Shown: in pieces, positions 37,264-45,492 of the stretch
Layout of the letters: every line of letters begins with the position of its first letter
Numbering within the stretch: position 1 is the stretch's first letter
Assembly: GCF_014700075.1 (NCBI RefSeq)
Contig: NZ_JACXBU010000011.1
Span: 84,328-148,327 of the forward strand
Direction: 5' to 3'
Origin: Pseudomonas sp. JM0905a
Lineage (GTDB): Bacteria; Pseudomonadota; Gammaproteobacteria; Pseudomonadales; Pseudomonadaceae
DNA: 64,000 nt
Made by a program: the position numbers and the translations under genes
Notes under the pieces: model-generated
What the model was told of the DNA's origin: nothing
The model's input: only the letters and a program-made list of their open reading frames with translations
Database searches by the model: none

Positions 37264-38004
37264 ATGGACCATGTCGATCACATCCTGATCGTCGACGACG
37301 ACCGGGAAATCCGCGAACTCGTCGGCAACTACCTGAAGAAGAACGGCCTGCGCGTGAGCCTGGCGGCGGACGGCCGACAGATGCGCGCCTTCCTCGAAGG
37401 CAACGTGGTCGACCTGATCGTCCTCGACATCATGATGCCCGGCGACGATGGCCTGCGCCTTTGTCGGGAGCTTCGCGTGGGCAAGCACAAGACGACGCCG
37501 GTACTGATGCTCACCGCGCGCAATGACGAGACCGATCGCATCATCGGCCTGGAAATGGGCGCCGACGACTACCTCACCAAGCCCTTCTCCGCCCGCGAGC
37601 TGCTGGCACGCATCAATGCGGTGCTGCGGCGCACGCGGATGCTGCCGCCGAACCTGCAGATCAGCGAAAGCAGCCGGCTGATCGGCTTCGGCAAATGGCG
37701 CCTGGATACCACCGCACGCCACCTGCTGGACGCCGAAGGCACCCTGGTCGCCCTGAGCGGTGCCGAATACCGCCTGCTGCGGGTGTTCCTCGACCATCCG
37801 CAGCGAGTGCTCAGCCGCGACCAGCTGCTCAACCTCACCCAGGGCCGTGAGGCAGACGTGTTCGACCGCTCCATCGACCTGCTGGTGAGCCGCCTGCGCC
37901 AGCGCCTGCAGGACGATCCTCGCGAGTCGGCCTATATCAAGACGGTTCGCAGCGAGGGCTATGTCTTCTCACTGCCCGTGCAACTGATCGAGCCGTCGAC
38001 ATGA
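37264..38004 (+). CDS. OmpR-family response regulator
   Basis: A 246-residue two-domain regulator. The receiver has the acidic pocket D11-D12-D13, the phosphorylated aspartate D55 in VLDIMMPGDDG and K106 in LTKPF. The winged helix follows from about residue 140 (LVALSGAEYRLLRVFLDHPQRVLSRDQLL, YIKTVRSEGYVF). The ATG at 37264 is preferred to an upstream TTG. It overlaps the kinase gene by 4 bp (ATGA). Its surroundings (DipZ, DoxX, a metal-peptide operon) suggest that it answers to copper or redox stress, which is an inference. Confidence 0.93.
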   Translation: MDHVDHILIVDDDREIRELVGNYLKKNGLRVSLAADGRQMRAFLEGNVVDLIVLDIMMPGDDGLRLCRELRVGKHKTTPVLMLTARNDETDRIIGLEMGADDYLTKPFSARELLARINAVLRRTRMLPPNLQISESSRLIGFGKWRLDTTARHLLDAEGTLVALSGAEYRLLRVFLDHPQRVLSRDQLLNLTQGREADVFDRSIDLLVSRLRQRLQDDPRESAYIKTVRSEGYVFSLPVQLIEPST

Positions 38005-39311
38005 TGCCCCTGCCCCGCTGGCCGAGCACCCTGGCCGCGCGCCTGGCGCTGATCTTCCTGACCGGGCTGGTGCTGGCTTACGGGCTGTCCTTCGCCTCGC
38101 AGTTCTACGAGCGCTACCAGACCGGCCGTAACGTGATGCTCGGCAACCTGGAAAACGACGTCAGCACGGCCGTGGCGCTGATCGACCGCCTGCCTGCAGA
38201 TGAACGCGCCACCTGGCTGTCGCTACTGGACCGGCACAACTACCGCTACCGGCTCGATGAAGGCCAGCCGGGTGTCCCCATGGACATGGCCAATCCCCAT
38301 ATGGCCGCTGTCTCCATAGAACGCGCCATTGGCGAACGTTTTCCGGTTCGTTTCGAGAACATTCCCGGCCCGACGCCGCACTTCCAGGGGCACCTGACGC
38401 TGAGTGACGGCCGGCCGCTGACCGTCGACGTCACCCCTGGTCCGATTCCCGTGGCGCAATGGCTGCCGGTGGTATTGCTCCTGCAACTGGCGGTGCTGCT
38501 GGCCTGCACCTGGCTGGCAGTGCGCATGGCGATCAGCCCACTCACCCGCCTGGCCCAAGCCGTCGACCATCTCGACCCGGATGCTTCCGGTCCGGTGCTG
38601 GATGAGCACGGACCACAGGAAGTCGCCTACGCCGCCCGCGCTGTCAACGCATTGCAAGGGCGCATCAGCGCCTACCTGAAGGAGCGCATGCAACTGCTGG
38701 CGGCCATCTCCCACGACCTGCAGACGCCCATCACCCGCATGAAGCTGCGTGTGGAGCAGATGGACGCCTCGGTCGAACGCGAGCGCCTGTGGAGCGACCT
38801 GAATGAAATGCAGCACCTGGTGCGCGAAGGCGTCGCTTATGCCCGGAGCATGGACGGCACCAGCGAAGCCCTGTGCCGGGTCGACCTCGACGCATTCCTC
38901 GACAGCCTGGTCTGCGACTACCAGGACAGCGGCCAGGCAGTCAGCCTCAACGGCTCCAGTGGCCTGCTGCTGGAAACCCGCCCTCATGCCTTGCGCCGGG
39001 TACTCAGCAACCTGATCGACAACGCCCTTAAATTTGGCGGCAGCGCCCGACTGGAAGTGCGACGGGATGTACAGGGCAAGGTGCTGGTGCAGGTGCTGGA
39101 TGAGGGGCCGGGCATCGCCGAAGAGGAACTGCAGGAGGTGTTCAAGCCCTTCTACCGGGTCGAGAGTTCACGTAACCGCAGCACCGGCGGCACCGGCCTC
39201 GGGCTGGCCATCGCCCAGCAACTGAGCCAGGTCCTGGGCGGCCGCCTGACACTTTCCAACCGAGACAGCGGAGGCCTCTGCGCCCAGCTGGAACTGGGCG
39301 CGAACGCCTGA
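38001..39311 (+). CDS. Sensor histidine kinase
   Basis: A 436-residue membrane kinase. Transmembrane helices lie at about 11-33 and 152-173, a HAMP domain follows, then HisKA with H238 in AISHDLQTPITRMKLR, and the ATPase with N, G1 and G2 boxes (NLIDNALKFGG, DEGPGIAEEE, GTGLGLAIAQQL). The periplasmic loop of about 115 residues contains MDMANPHMAAVSIE, a Met/His-rich segment that could bind a metal. It is coupled to the response regulator by an ATGA overlap. Confidence 0.93.
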   Translation: MMPLPRWPSTLAARLALIFLTGLVLAYGLSFASQFYERYQTGRNVMLGNLENDVSTAVALIDRLPADERATWLSLLDRHNYRYRLDEGQPGVPMDMANPHMAAVSIERAIGERFPVRFENIPGPTPHFQGHLTLSDGRPLTVDVTPGPIPVAQWLPVVLLLQLAVLLACTWLAVRMAISPLTRLAQAVDHLDPDASGPVLDEHGPQEVAYAARAVNALQGRISAYLKERMQLLAAISHDLQTPITRMKLRVEQMDASVERERLWSDLNEMQHLVREGVAYARSMDGTSEALCRVDLDAFLDSLVCDYQDSGQAVSLNGSSGLLLETRPHALRRVLSNLIDNALKFGGSARLEVRRDVQGKVLVQVLDEGPGIAEEELQEVFKPFYRVESSRNRSTGGTGLGLAIAQQLSQVLGGRLTLSNRDSGGLCAQLELGANA

Positions 39312-39326
39312 GGCTACCTACACAGC

Positions 39327-39343
39327 GATACACAACGGGATAC
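39327..39343. promoter_or_regulatory. GATAC repeat before doxX (period 12)
   Basis: GATAC at 39327 and 39339 in the layout GATACNNNNNCGGGATACC-like; the right half CGGGATACC recurs at 44750-44758 with the same spacing. It lies about 95-110 bp before the doxX gene. Confidence 0.45.
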
Positions 39344-39437
39344 CGCAGGACACATCCGGGACAAGCCCCTTCGCCAACATGGATGCAAGCGCAGCAACGG
39401 CATCCCGCCGCTGCACCCGGCCCCAAGGAGCCTGCCC

Positions 39438-39938
39438 ATGTCCAGCCTCGCCTTCTCCCCGTTCAAGTTCGCCTTCAACCAACTCGACCGCATCGGCGCC
39501 TGGAGCGCCGACCTGCCGCTGCGCCTGTTCCTTGCCTGGGAGTTCTTCGAGTCCGGCCTGGAGAAATGGAACGGCCAGAACTGGTTCGTCGACATCCAGT
39601 CCGCCTTTCCCTTCCCCTTCAATGTGATTCCGGCTGACCTCAGCTGGCAGATGTCGATGTGGGCCGAACTGATCGCTCCCCTGCTGCTCCTGCTGGGCCT
39701 GGGCACCCGCTTCGCCACGTTCGTGCTCATGGTGCTGACTGTTGTGGCCATCGCCGCCGTGCACTGGCCGGAACACTGGTCGAGCCTCTCGGAACTCGCC
39801 CAGGGTTACGCCATCACCAACAAGGGCTACGGCAACTACAAGCTGCCACTGATCTACCTGATCGCCGCCATGCCCCTGCTGCTCAGCGGCGCCGGACGCT
39901 TGAGCCTCGATCACCTGCTGTTCCGCCGGAAAGCCTGA
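39438..39938 (+). CDS. DoxX-family membrane protein
   Basis: A 166-residue protein with four hydrophobic helices and the DoxX pattern: DLPLRLFLAWEFFESGLEKW at the start, SWQMSMWAELIAPLLLLLGLGTRFATFVLMVLTVVAI and YLIAAMPLLLSGAGRLSLDHLL. DoxX proteins occur with HvfABC-type operons as well as with thiol and oxidase systems. It follows the sensor kinase by about 125 bp on the same strand, with a GATAC repeat between, and faces the EGKCG-peptide operon across two terminators. Its role as a membrane partner of that system is inferred. Confidence 0.85.
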   Translation: MSSLAFSPFKFAFNQLDRIGAWSADLPLRLFLAWEFFESGLEKWNGQNWFVDIQSAFPFPFNVIPADLSWQMSMWAELIAPLLLLLGLGTRFATFVLMVLTVVAIAAVHWPEHWSSLSELAQGYAITNKGYGNYKLPLIYLIAAMPLLLSGAGRLSLDHLLFRRKA

Positions 39939-39953
39939 GCCGTTCGGTAAAGG

Positions 39954-39991
39954 AAAAGCCCGCGCATCTGAAGGGGTGCGCGGGCTTTTTT
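39954..39991 (+). terminator. doxX terminator
   Basis: AAAAGCCCGCGCA (39954-39966) pairs with TGCGCGGGCTTTTTT (39977-39991) around a 10-base loop, just after the doxX stop. It is active-looking in both directions. Confidence 0.85.
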
Positions 39992-40020
39992 GTGGGCATG
40001 GCAGGTCACCGTGCCGGCCG

Positions 40021-40290
40021 ATTGCAACCCTCTCCCCCGGCCCCTCTCCCTGAAGCGGAGAGGGGTGACTCTTGGCTTACCTTCGGCTCAATCCTGTAGG
40101 GACGATTTCAATCGCCAAGCAGGTCGCAGTCCCGCCCTTACTTGTGGGAGCGAATTCATTCGCGAAAATGGTGAGGCACCGTGCCAGCCATTGGCAACCC
40201 TCTCCCCCGGCCCCTCTCCCAGAGGGCGAGGGTTGCTGCTCGGCTCACCTTCGGCACAGTCTTGTGGGGGCGAATTCATTCGCTTTCGGC
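40021..40290. repeat. Cluster of REP-like elements
   Basis: Two copies of a CCCTCTCCCCCGGCCCCTCTCCC element (near 40028 and 40199), the first with a 9-bp hairpin, and at least two copies of a GTGGGAGCGAATTCATTCGC element (near 40144 and 40264). A third relative, GTAGGGACGATTTCAATCGC, stands at about 40097. Elements of this type are scattered through Pseudomonas genomes. Confidence 0.7.
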
Positions 40291-40351
40291 CCGTAATCGA
40301 ACGAGGAGCAGTGTCGGCAGCACAATTGGTACGCACCCCGCACAGCCAAAC

Positions 40352-40388
40352 AAAAAAGCCCGCGCACCTCGAAAGGTGCGCGGGCTTC
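40352..40388 (-). terminator. Terminator of the ohr / peptide operon
   Basis: GAAGCCCGCGCACCT/AGGTGCGCGGGCTTC stem about 20 bp after the ohr stop, with A-run AAAAAA on its far side giving a U-tract on the minus strand. The stem closely resembles the doxX terminator. Confidence 0.85.
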
Positions 40389-40405
40389 TTTGCAGCAGTG
40401 GCGAC

Positions 40406-40831
40406 TCAGGGAATCTCGAAGGTCACTTCGATATTGCCGCGGGTGGCCTTGGAGTATGGGCAGAGTTGGTGGGCTGCTTCCACCAGGCGGGCTTTGACGT
40501 CAGTGGCCAGGCCAGGCAGTTCGACGGTCAGTTTCGCCGCCAGGGCGAAGCCACCGTCAGCGGTATTACCCAGAGCGATGTCGGCGGCTACCGCCACGTC
40601 ATCCGGAAGGCGGATCGATTGGGCCTGGCCGGCGCGACGCAGGGCGCCAATGAAACAGGCTGACCAGCCCACGCCCAGCAGCTGCTCCGGGTTGGTACCC
40701 GGCCGCCCCGAGCCGGGCGGGCTCAGACGCACGACGAGTTCGCCGTCGGAGGATTTGCCTTGGCCGTCACGGCCGCCGGTGGTCCGGGTCTGGCCGGTAT
40801 AGAGGGTCTTTTCAAGAATCGCGGTCATCAT
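40406..40831 (-). CDS. ohr: Organic hydroperoxide resistance protein (Ohr subfamily)
   Basis: A 141-residue OsmC-fold thiol peroxidase of the Ohr type. It has EKTLYTGQTRTTGGRDG, TNPEQLLGVGWSACFIGAL with the peroxidatic cysteine and EAAHQLCPYSKATRGNIEV with the resolving cysteine. It reduces organic hydroperoxides using lipoylated proteins. Its start lies 50 bp after the DUF2063 gene on the same strand, so it is probably the last gene of the EGKCG-peptide operon. No ohrR is adjacent. Confidence 0.9.
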   Translation of the reverse strand: MMTAILEKTLYTGQTRTTGGRDGQGKSSDGELVVRLSPPGSGRPGTNPEQLLGVGWSACFIGALRRAGQAQSIRLPDDVAVAADIALGNTADGGFALAAKLTVELPGLATDVKARLVEAAHQLCPYSKATRGNIEVTFEIP

Positions 40832-40881
40832 TCAACTCCACTCGGTAGATACGCCGGCAATCACCGGCAGCAGCTTGCGCC

Positions 40882-41628
40882 TCAGGCGCGGGTGCCAAGC
40901 AGCACGCCTTGGGCACGCAGGTTTTCCAGCAGGGCCAGGCCCTGCGGCAGGATGGATTCGGTCTCCGCGCCAATGGCTTCGGCCAGGGCGTCCAGGTGAT
41001 TCCGGCCTGTGCAGCTCCGCTCCTGCAGCGATTCCAGCATTGCATGGGCCAAGGGCGCCAGGCGGGAGAAATGCACCTTCTGGTCGGCGCCACGGCGCGC
41101 CAGGACCAGGGTCGGCTGCTCGGGCACTTGCTGCGGCAAGTAATCAGGGCTGATCTCGGTCACCGGCCATTGGTAAGCCAGCGGCCAGGCCAGGTTCGAC
41201 AACACGGGCTCCCCTTCGAGCAGGTCGCCCTCGGGATCGTGCCCCGGCTCTGGGCTGTCGCTCAGCAGCAGGGCGGCCTCCACCCACTCGTAATGGGCCA
41301 GTTCCACCACCCAGGGCGGCAGATCGTGGGCATCCCCTCCACCTTCCGCCAGAAAGTCGACGAACTCTCCCGAAATTTCGGTGAACAAGGGCGTCTGACA
41401 GCGGTATCGCGCATAAAAGGTATCGACCAGCGCCCGCCACTTCTCGGCACCGAGGCTGGCACGGAGCACCGGGAAGCCGCCCGACAGCAGCGACTCCACA
41501 TTGCCGAAGAACAACTGCCGGTACACTGCCAGGCGGCGCGCCTCGATGCCAGGCGGCGGCGCGTTGTTCTGTGGGTCGCGCACGTAGCGGGCCAGGCTCA
41601 TCAGCTGGTCATGCAGGACTTCATGCAC
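40882..41628 (-). CDS. DUF2063 protein (HvfC/BufC-type partner)
   Basis: A 248-residue protein with an N-terminal DUF2063 domain: [52 protein letters not shown], followed by [23 protein letters not shown]. In HvfABC/bufferin operons this protein pairs with the DUF692 enzyme and helps present the precursor peptide. It starts with GTG at 41628 behind CGGAGG and overlaps the DUF692 gene by 8 bp, a sign of a stoichiometric complex. The longer frame upstream of the GTG is out of family. The name bufC/hvfC would be by analogy. Confidence 0.85.
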   Translation of the reverse strand: MHEVLHDQLMSLARYVRDPQNNAPPPGIEARRLAVYRQLFFGNVESLLSGGFPVLRASLGAEKWRALVDTFYARYRCQTPLFTEISGEFVDFLAEGGGDAHDLPPWVVELAHYEWVEAALLLSDSPEPGHDPEGDLLEGEPVLSNLAWPLAYQWPVTEISPDYLPQQVPEQPTLVLARRGADQKVHFSRLAPLAHAMLESLQERSCTGRNHLDALAEAIGAETESILPQGLALLENLRAQGVLLGTRA

Positions 41629-42469
41629 GGCGCACCTCCGGCCAGTCGGTGGCAGCCTGCTGCCGCGTGCGGATCTGTTCCACGTCGCCCAGCAGCTCGG
41701 CCAGGGGCGGAAAATTGAAGTCGCGTTCCAGCAGGGTCGGCAGCGCACCGAAGCGCTGGTAGGCCTGTTCCAGCAGGGTCCAGACATCGCCCTTCACGGT
41801 GGCGCCATGGGTATCGATCTTCAGATCCGGCGCTTCGTCGTAGTGGCCGGCCACATGCATGTACACCACGCGCTCCACCGGCAGCGCAGCCAGGTAGGCG
41901 GCGGCGTCGTAACCGTGGTTGATCGAGTTGACGTAGAGGTTGTTGACGTCCAGCAGCAGGTCGCAGTCGGCCTCCTCCAGTACCGCGCGGAGGAAGTCGA
42001 TCTCCTGCAGCGCCTGATAGGGCGCGGCGTAGTAGGAAATGTTCTCCACGGCGATGCGCCGCTCCAGGGCGTCCTGAGCCTGGCGGATGCGCGAGGCGAC
42101 GTGGCGCACCGACTCATCGGTGAAGGGCAACGGCAGCAGGTCGTAGAGCTGGCCATCGTCCGAGCAGTAGCTGAGGTGCTCGCTGAAGAAGGCCACGTCG
42201 TGGCTGTCGAGGAACCCGCGTATGCGCTGCAGCAACTCGCGATCCAGGGGGGCTGGTCCACCAAGGGACAGCGACAGGCCGTGGCAGGCCAGCGGAAAGC
42301 GTTCGGCAAGACGGGCCAGGCCATCACCCTGGCGACCACCGACGTTGATCCAGTTGTCCGGCGTGCACTCCAGGAAGTCCACAGCGCCGGCATCCATCGC
42401 CAGCAATTCGGGCAACAGCGTGCGACGCAAGCCGAGACCTGCGCCAAAGGGGAAGGAGGCAGTGCTCAT
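41621..42469 (-). CDS. DUF692 multinuclear iron oxidase (HvfB/BufB/MbnB type)
   Basis: A 282-residue TIM-barrel enzyme of the DUF692 (MNIO) family. It begins [15 protein letters not shown] and has [68 protein letters not shown] and [11 protein letters not shown], which carry the conserved His, Glu, Asp and Asn ligands of the iron cluster. MNIO enzymes oxidise cysteines of precursor peptides into oxazolone/thioamide or thiooxazole groups. The gene sits between the EGKCG peptide and its DUF2063 partner, so the substrate is almost certainly that peptide. Confidence 0.92.
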   Translation of the reverse strand: MSTASFPFGAGLGLRRTLLPELLAMDAGAVDFLECTPDNWINVGGRQGDGLARLAERFPLACHGLSLSLGGPAPLDRELLQRIRGFLDSHDVAFFSEHLSYCSDDGQLYDLLPLPFTDESVRHVASRIRQAQDALERRIAVENISYYAAPYQALQEIDFLRAVLEEADCDLLLDVNNLYVNSINHGYDAAAYLAALPVERVVYMHVAGHYDEAPDLKIDTHGATVKGDVWTLLEQAYQRFGALPTLLERDFNFPPLAELLGDVEQIRTRQQAATDWPEVRRA

Positions 42470-42535
42470 GGGTCATTCTCCAGGCTGCGGAACCCCTCCC
42501 CGGCCAGCGGCAGAGGGAGGGTGGGACGACGCGGA

Positions 42536-43006
42536 TCAGCTCTTGGCCTTGCTCATTTTCACGAACAGCTCGGTGGGGACCTTCTTGCCGTTGGTGATGT
42601 ACTGGTTGGTGCGGAACTTGTAGACCTCGCCTTCGGACAGGAAGCCGTCCTTGTTGGTGTCCATGGCGATGAACTCCGCTTCGCCCTGGGGCGCCACGGT
42701 CAGCAGTTCCTTACGGGAAACCAGGCCGTCGTCGTCGGTGTCGGTACGGGCGAAGGAGGCGTCGCCGCACTTGCCTTCACCACATTTGCCTTCGGCAGCC
42801 TTGGCTTGGGTGTTGCTCGCTTCGGCAGCGCCACATTTGCCTTCACCGCACTTGCCTTCAGCAGCCTTGTCGGCAGCGGCCAGCTGGTAGCCCTGGGGCA
42901 GAGCCTCCACGGCGAAGGCGGTGGACGTGGCGAGGTTCAGGCCGCCAGCCAGGGCGACGGCGATCAGGCCAATGCGGGTTCTGTTCGGGATCTGGGTACG
43001 GGACAT
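42536..43006 (-). CDS. EGKCG-repeat precursor peptide fused to EF-hands (HvfA/BufA-like)
   Basis: A 156-residue exported protein. A signal peptide (about residues 1-32, ending AFA) precedes LPQGYQLAAADKA. Two EGKCGEGKCG blocks follow at 50-59 and 72-81; the only four cysteines (C53, C58, C75, C80) all lie in EGKCG motifs. The C-terminal half has two EF-hand loops, DTDDDGLVSRKE (89-100) and DTNKDGFLSEGE (116-127). In HvfA-type peptides the EGKCG cysteines become copper-binding oxazolone/thioamide groups. The EF-hand part is unusual and suggests added calcium binding or folding control. The ATG at 43006 follows GGAG. Confidence 0.88.
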   Translation of the reverse strand: MSRTQIPNRTRIGLIAVALAGGLNLATSTAFAVEALPQGYQLAAADKAAEGKCGEGKCGAAEASNTQAKAAEGKCGEGKCGDASFARTDTDDDGLVSRKELLTVAPQGEAEFIAMDTNKDGFLSEGEVYKFRTNQYITNGKKVPTELFVKMSKAKS

Positions 43007-43403
43007 GGAGTTTCTCCGGGTATGGGTAGCGGGTTGGTAACCCTGGAGCGAGGCGTTTGGACTGACCTCGTTCGGGTGTGGCCATTTCGCCTCAGCCATG
43101 TATCCGCCACGTATCTGCGGCCGGAAGCATTTGTAAGCGAGTCAACGGAGGAAGAGGCCGGATACAAAGGGATACAGGGCGCCCAAGCCCTTGCACGGTG
43201 CCGGATTGAAGCCTCCGAGGAATCCTTTGTGCCAACCCGGCGGTGGAATGCGGCTAAACTTCGCCGTTCATTTATGTGAAACGCTTCGCATCTAGGGTTC
43301 GCTGATGGACTCCATCCGCTTAACCCCTGATCCCTGTCGCCAGACCGAACGGCCTCTGCGCCGCCCGAGCTGCGACTCGCTATCTGTACGAGTGCCTTGC
43401 CTT
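43007..43403. other. Divergent promoter region of the peptide operon
   Basis: About 395 bases between the precursor gene and the plus-strand hydrolase. It has GATAC repeats at 43100-43115 (as GTATCC/GTATC) and 43160-43176. The hydrolase frame is open from 43305, so a longer hydrolase N-terminus is possible. Nothing else is seen. Confidence 0.5.
43100..43176 (-). promoter_or_regulatory. GATAC repeats before the precursor peptide gene
   Basis: GTATCC at 43100 and GTATC at 43111 (period 11), then GATAC at 43161 and 43171, both preceded by G and followed by A (period 10). The second pair equals the repeat at 37124-37138 in spacing. Located 95-170 bp upstream of the precursor ATG. Confidence 0.5.
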
Positions 43404-44147
43404 ATGGAAGAAACCCCAACGACCCTGGTCCTGTTGCCGGGCCTGCTGAACGACGAGCGCCTCTGGGCGCACCAGGCCGCCGCCCTCGCCGACGAGGTAG
43501 ACATCCATATTCCCGACCTCACCCGTGATGACAGCATTGCCGCCATGGCCCGACGCGTGCTGGACGAAGCCCCGGAGCAATTCGCCCTGGCGGCGCTATC
43601 GATGGGTGGTTACGTTGCCTTCGAAATCATGCGTCAGGCCCCGGAGAGGGTCCTGCGCCTTGCGCTGTTCGACACCATGGCCAGCCTTGACTCGCCGGAG
43701 CGCGCCGCAACCCGCAAGGGACTGCTGGAACTTGCCGAGCGCGGTCGCTTCGTCGGTGTCAGCCCGCAGCTGATGCCGCGTCTGATCCACCCCCGCTGGC
43801 TGGATTCCCAGGTATCGGCCACCGTGCAGCAGATGGCCTCGGCCGTGGGCAAGGACGGTTTCGTCCGCCAGCAGAAGGCGATCATCAAGCGTGACGATTC
43901 CCTGCCCATGCTGGGCGACATCCAGGTGCCCACCCTGATCGTGGTCGGTGCCGACGACCAGCTCACGCCGGTGTCCGAAGCCTGGCTGATGCATGAACGC
44001 ATCACCGGCTCGCGACTGGAGATCCTCGAACATTGCGGCCACCTGCCGCCGTTGGAAGAGCCCGAACTCACCACCATCCTGCTGAGGGAATGGCTGGCAG
44101 TCGAGTTCGATGGACGGGGCGTGCGGGACTTCGTCTACACCTACTGA
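43404..44147 (+). CDS. Alpha/beta-fold hydrolase
   Basis: A 247-residue hydrolase. It starts TLVLLPGLLNDERLWAHQ, has the nucleophile elbow LAALSMGGYVAFEIM, the acid in IVVGADDQLTPVSEAW and the histidine in LEHCGHLPPLEEP. The substrate is unknown; the fold covers esterases and lactonases. The ATG at 43404 is where similarity should begin, but neither it nor the upstream ATG at 43305 has a clear ribosome site, so the start is uncertain. A terminator follows. Confidence 0.82.
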   Translation: MEETPTTLVLLPGLLNDERLWAHQAAALADEVDIHIPDLTRDDSIAAMARRVLDEAPEQFALAALSMGGYVAFEIMRQAPERVLRLALFDTMASLDSPERAATRKGLLELAERGRFVGVSPQLMPRLIHPRWLDSQVSATVQQMASAVGKDGFVRQQKAIIKRDDSLPMLGDIQVPTLIVVGADDQLTPVSEAWLMHERITGSRLEILEHCGHLPPLEEPELTTILLREWLAVEFDGRGVRDFVYTY

Positions 44148-44192
44148 CGGTGTGCAAACCCGTCATTGCGGCGGGTTGCCCGAAGTTTCGCT

Positions 44193-44222
44193 ACGGGAGC
44201 GATCAGCGTCGCTCCCGTCTTT
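44193..44222. terminator. Terminator between convergent genes
   Basis: ACGGGAGCGA/TCGCTCCCGT with a 6-base loop at 44193-44218, followed by CTTTG; it lies between the hydrolase and the SnoaL-like gene. Confidence 0.65.
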
Positions 44223-44230
44223 GTGCCGAC

Positions 44231-44659
44231 TCAGGCCTTGGCGGTAGCCAGGAAGGCCCCCACGCGCCGGCCCATTTCTTCGCCCAGGGCCTGCAGGCCG
44301 CTCATGGGACGGACCATCACCTCGAAGTCGACGATCTTGCCCTGCTCATCGAAGCGGATCATGTCGATGCCCTTCAGCTCGCGCCCATCGACGCTGGCGC
44401 TGAACTCCAGCACCACGCTACTGCCATCGCTCGTGGCCAACTGGCGGTGATAGGTGAAGTCGACGAAGACCTTGAGCACAGTGTTGAGGATGGTGGAGAC
44501 CACCTTCACCCCTGGATAGGGCGTGTGCGCCATGGGCGAGCGGAACACCACGTTCGCCGCCAGGAGTTCCGGCAGTTCGCTGAGGTCTTGCCGCGCGACC
44601 ATTTCGTGCCAGCGCTCCAGCGAGGCGGCGGCCTGGGGATGCAGGTTCAGTTCGGACAT
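44231..44659 (-). CDS. SnoaL/NTF2-like protein
   Basis: A 142-residue cone-shaped NTF2-like domain: LERWHEMVARQDLSELPELLAANVVFRSPMAHTPYPG, then FVDFTYHRQLATSDGSSVVLEFSASVDGRELKGIDMIRFDEQGKIVDFEVMVRPMSG. Such folds serve as isomerases, dehydratases or ligand-binding proteins. The ATG at 44659 follows a GGAG-like site. A GATAC repeat resembling the doxX one stands about 85 bp upstream. No substrate can be named. Confidence 0.8.
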   Translation of the reverse strand: MSELNLHPQAAASLERWHEMVARQDLSELPELLAANVVFRSPMAHTPYPGVKVVSTILNTVLKVFVDFTYHRQLATSDGSSVVLEFSASVDGRELKGIDMIRFDEQGKIVDFEVMVRPMSGLQALGEEMGRRVGAFLATAKA

Positions 44660-44740
44660 GCTGTGTTCCTCCCAATTGTTCTTCTTGTAGCGGCACATCC
44701 GCCACGCAGCAGCGCGGCGGAGAGCCTGGTGAGGAAGGAC

Positions 44741-44758
44741 GATACGAGTCGGGATACC
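44741..44758. promoter_or_regulatory. GATAC repeat before the SnoaL-like gene (period 12)
   Basis: GATAC at 44741 and 44753; the right half CGGGATACC and the 12-bp spacing equal those before doxX (39327-39343). Confidence 0.4.
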
Positions 44759-44818
44759 CCGGCTCAATGATCGAAAATGACAGTCGTATGATCCTGGCGC
44801 ACAACTTGCGTGGCCCGC

Positions 44819-45322
44819 TTAGTGGCGTGCGCGGGTCACCAGGAAGTTCTGCAGTTGCGGGTCATCATCCACTTCGATGGCATGCACCGGACGCGGCAGC
44901 TGGTCCAGCACCGTGCGCCAGAAGGCGGCGGCCGTCTCATCCTGGCCATAAAAACGCACCAGCCAGTTGCCCTCCCCGCTCGTCAGCACCTGGGTGGCCA
45001 GGGCACGACCGATACCCAGCCGGCGGTACTTCTTCAGGACGAACAGGTCGGCCAGTTCCAGGGCATCGATGCCCGGCAGCTCGCTGCGTTCGATCAGCAG
45101 GAACCCGGCAATGAAACCGTCCACCAGGATCAGGTTGGCGCTCCACTGCGGCTCCTGCCAGTAACGCGCCAGGTGCTCGTCGTGAATATAGAAACGGCCG
45201 TCCACCTCCACGTCCTCCTGTTCCCAGTCCGAAGACTCGTAGGCATAGAACTGATACAGGTTGCGGATCAGCTCGGCGTGCTCCGGGCCGGTTTCCACCA
45301 GCTCTACCGTGGCGTCGCTCAT
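44819..45322 (-). CDS. GNAT-family N-acetyltransferase
   Basis: A 167-residue acetyltransferase. The acetyl-CoA loop is LADLFVLKKYRRLGIGRALATQVL (about residues 91-114), preceded by WSANLILVDGFIAGFLLIERSEL and followed by GNWLVRFYGQDETAAAFWRTVL. The substrate is unknown. It starts at ATG 45322 and stands alone on the minus strand. Confidence 0.85.
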   Translation of the reverse strand: MSDATVELVETGPEHAELIRNLYQFYAYESSDWEQEDVEVDGRFYIHDEHLARYWQEPQWSANLILVDGFIAGFLLIERSELPGIDALELADLFVLKKYRRLGIGRALATQVLTSGEGNWLVRFYGQDETAAAFWRTVLDQLPRPVHAIEVDDDPQLQNFLVTRARH

Positions 45323-45492
45323 GGCCGGGCCTCACCGAAGCGGTGACGGGGAACGCAGTGGCGGGTCGAAGGCATGGGCATCTCGTTGGACAGGCATCTG
45401 GGCGGGGCGGTCATTCTAACGGACCGGAAGGATGCCTGTGATCACCGAGCCCAGTGGCAGGAGGCCCATTGGCCCCCGGCCCAGCAGCGCCC

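Larger units (their letters stand above)
39939..40405. other. Repeat-rich gap between doxX and ohr
   Basis: About 465 bases between convergent genes. It holds a terminator at each end with nearly the same stem and, in the middle, a cluster of dispersed intergenic repeats. No gene is seen. Confidence 0.6.
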
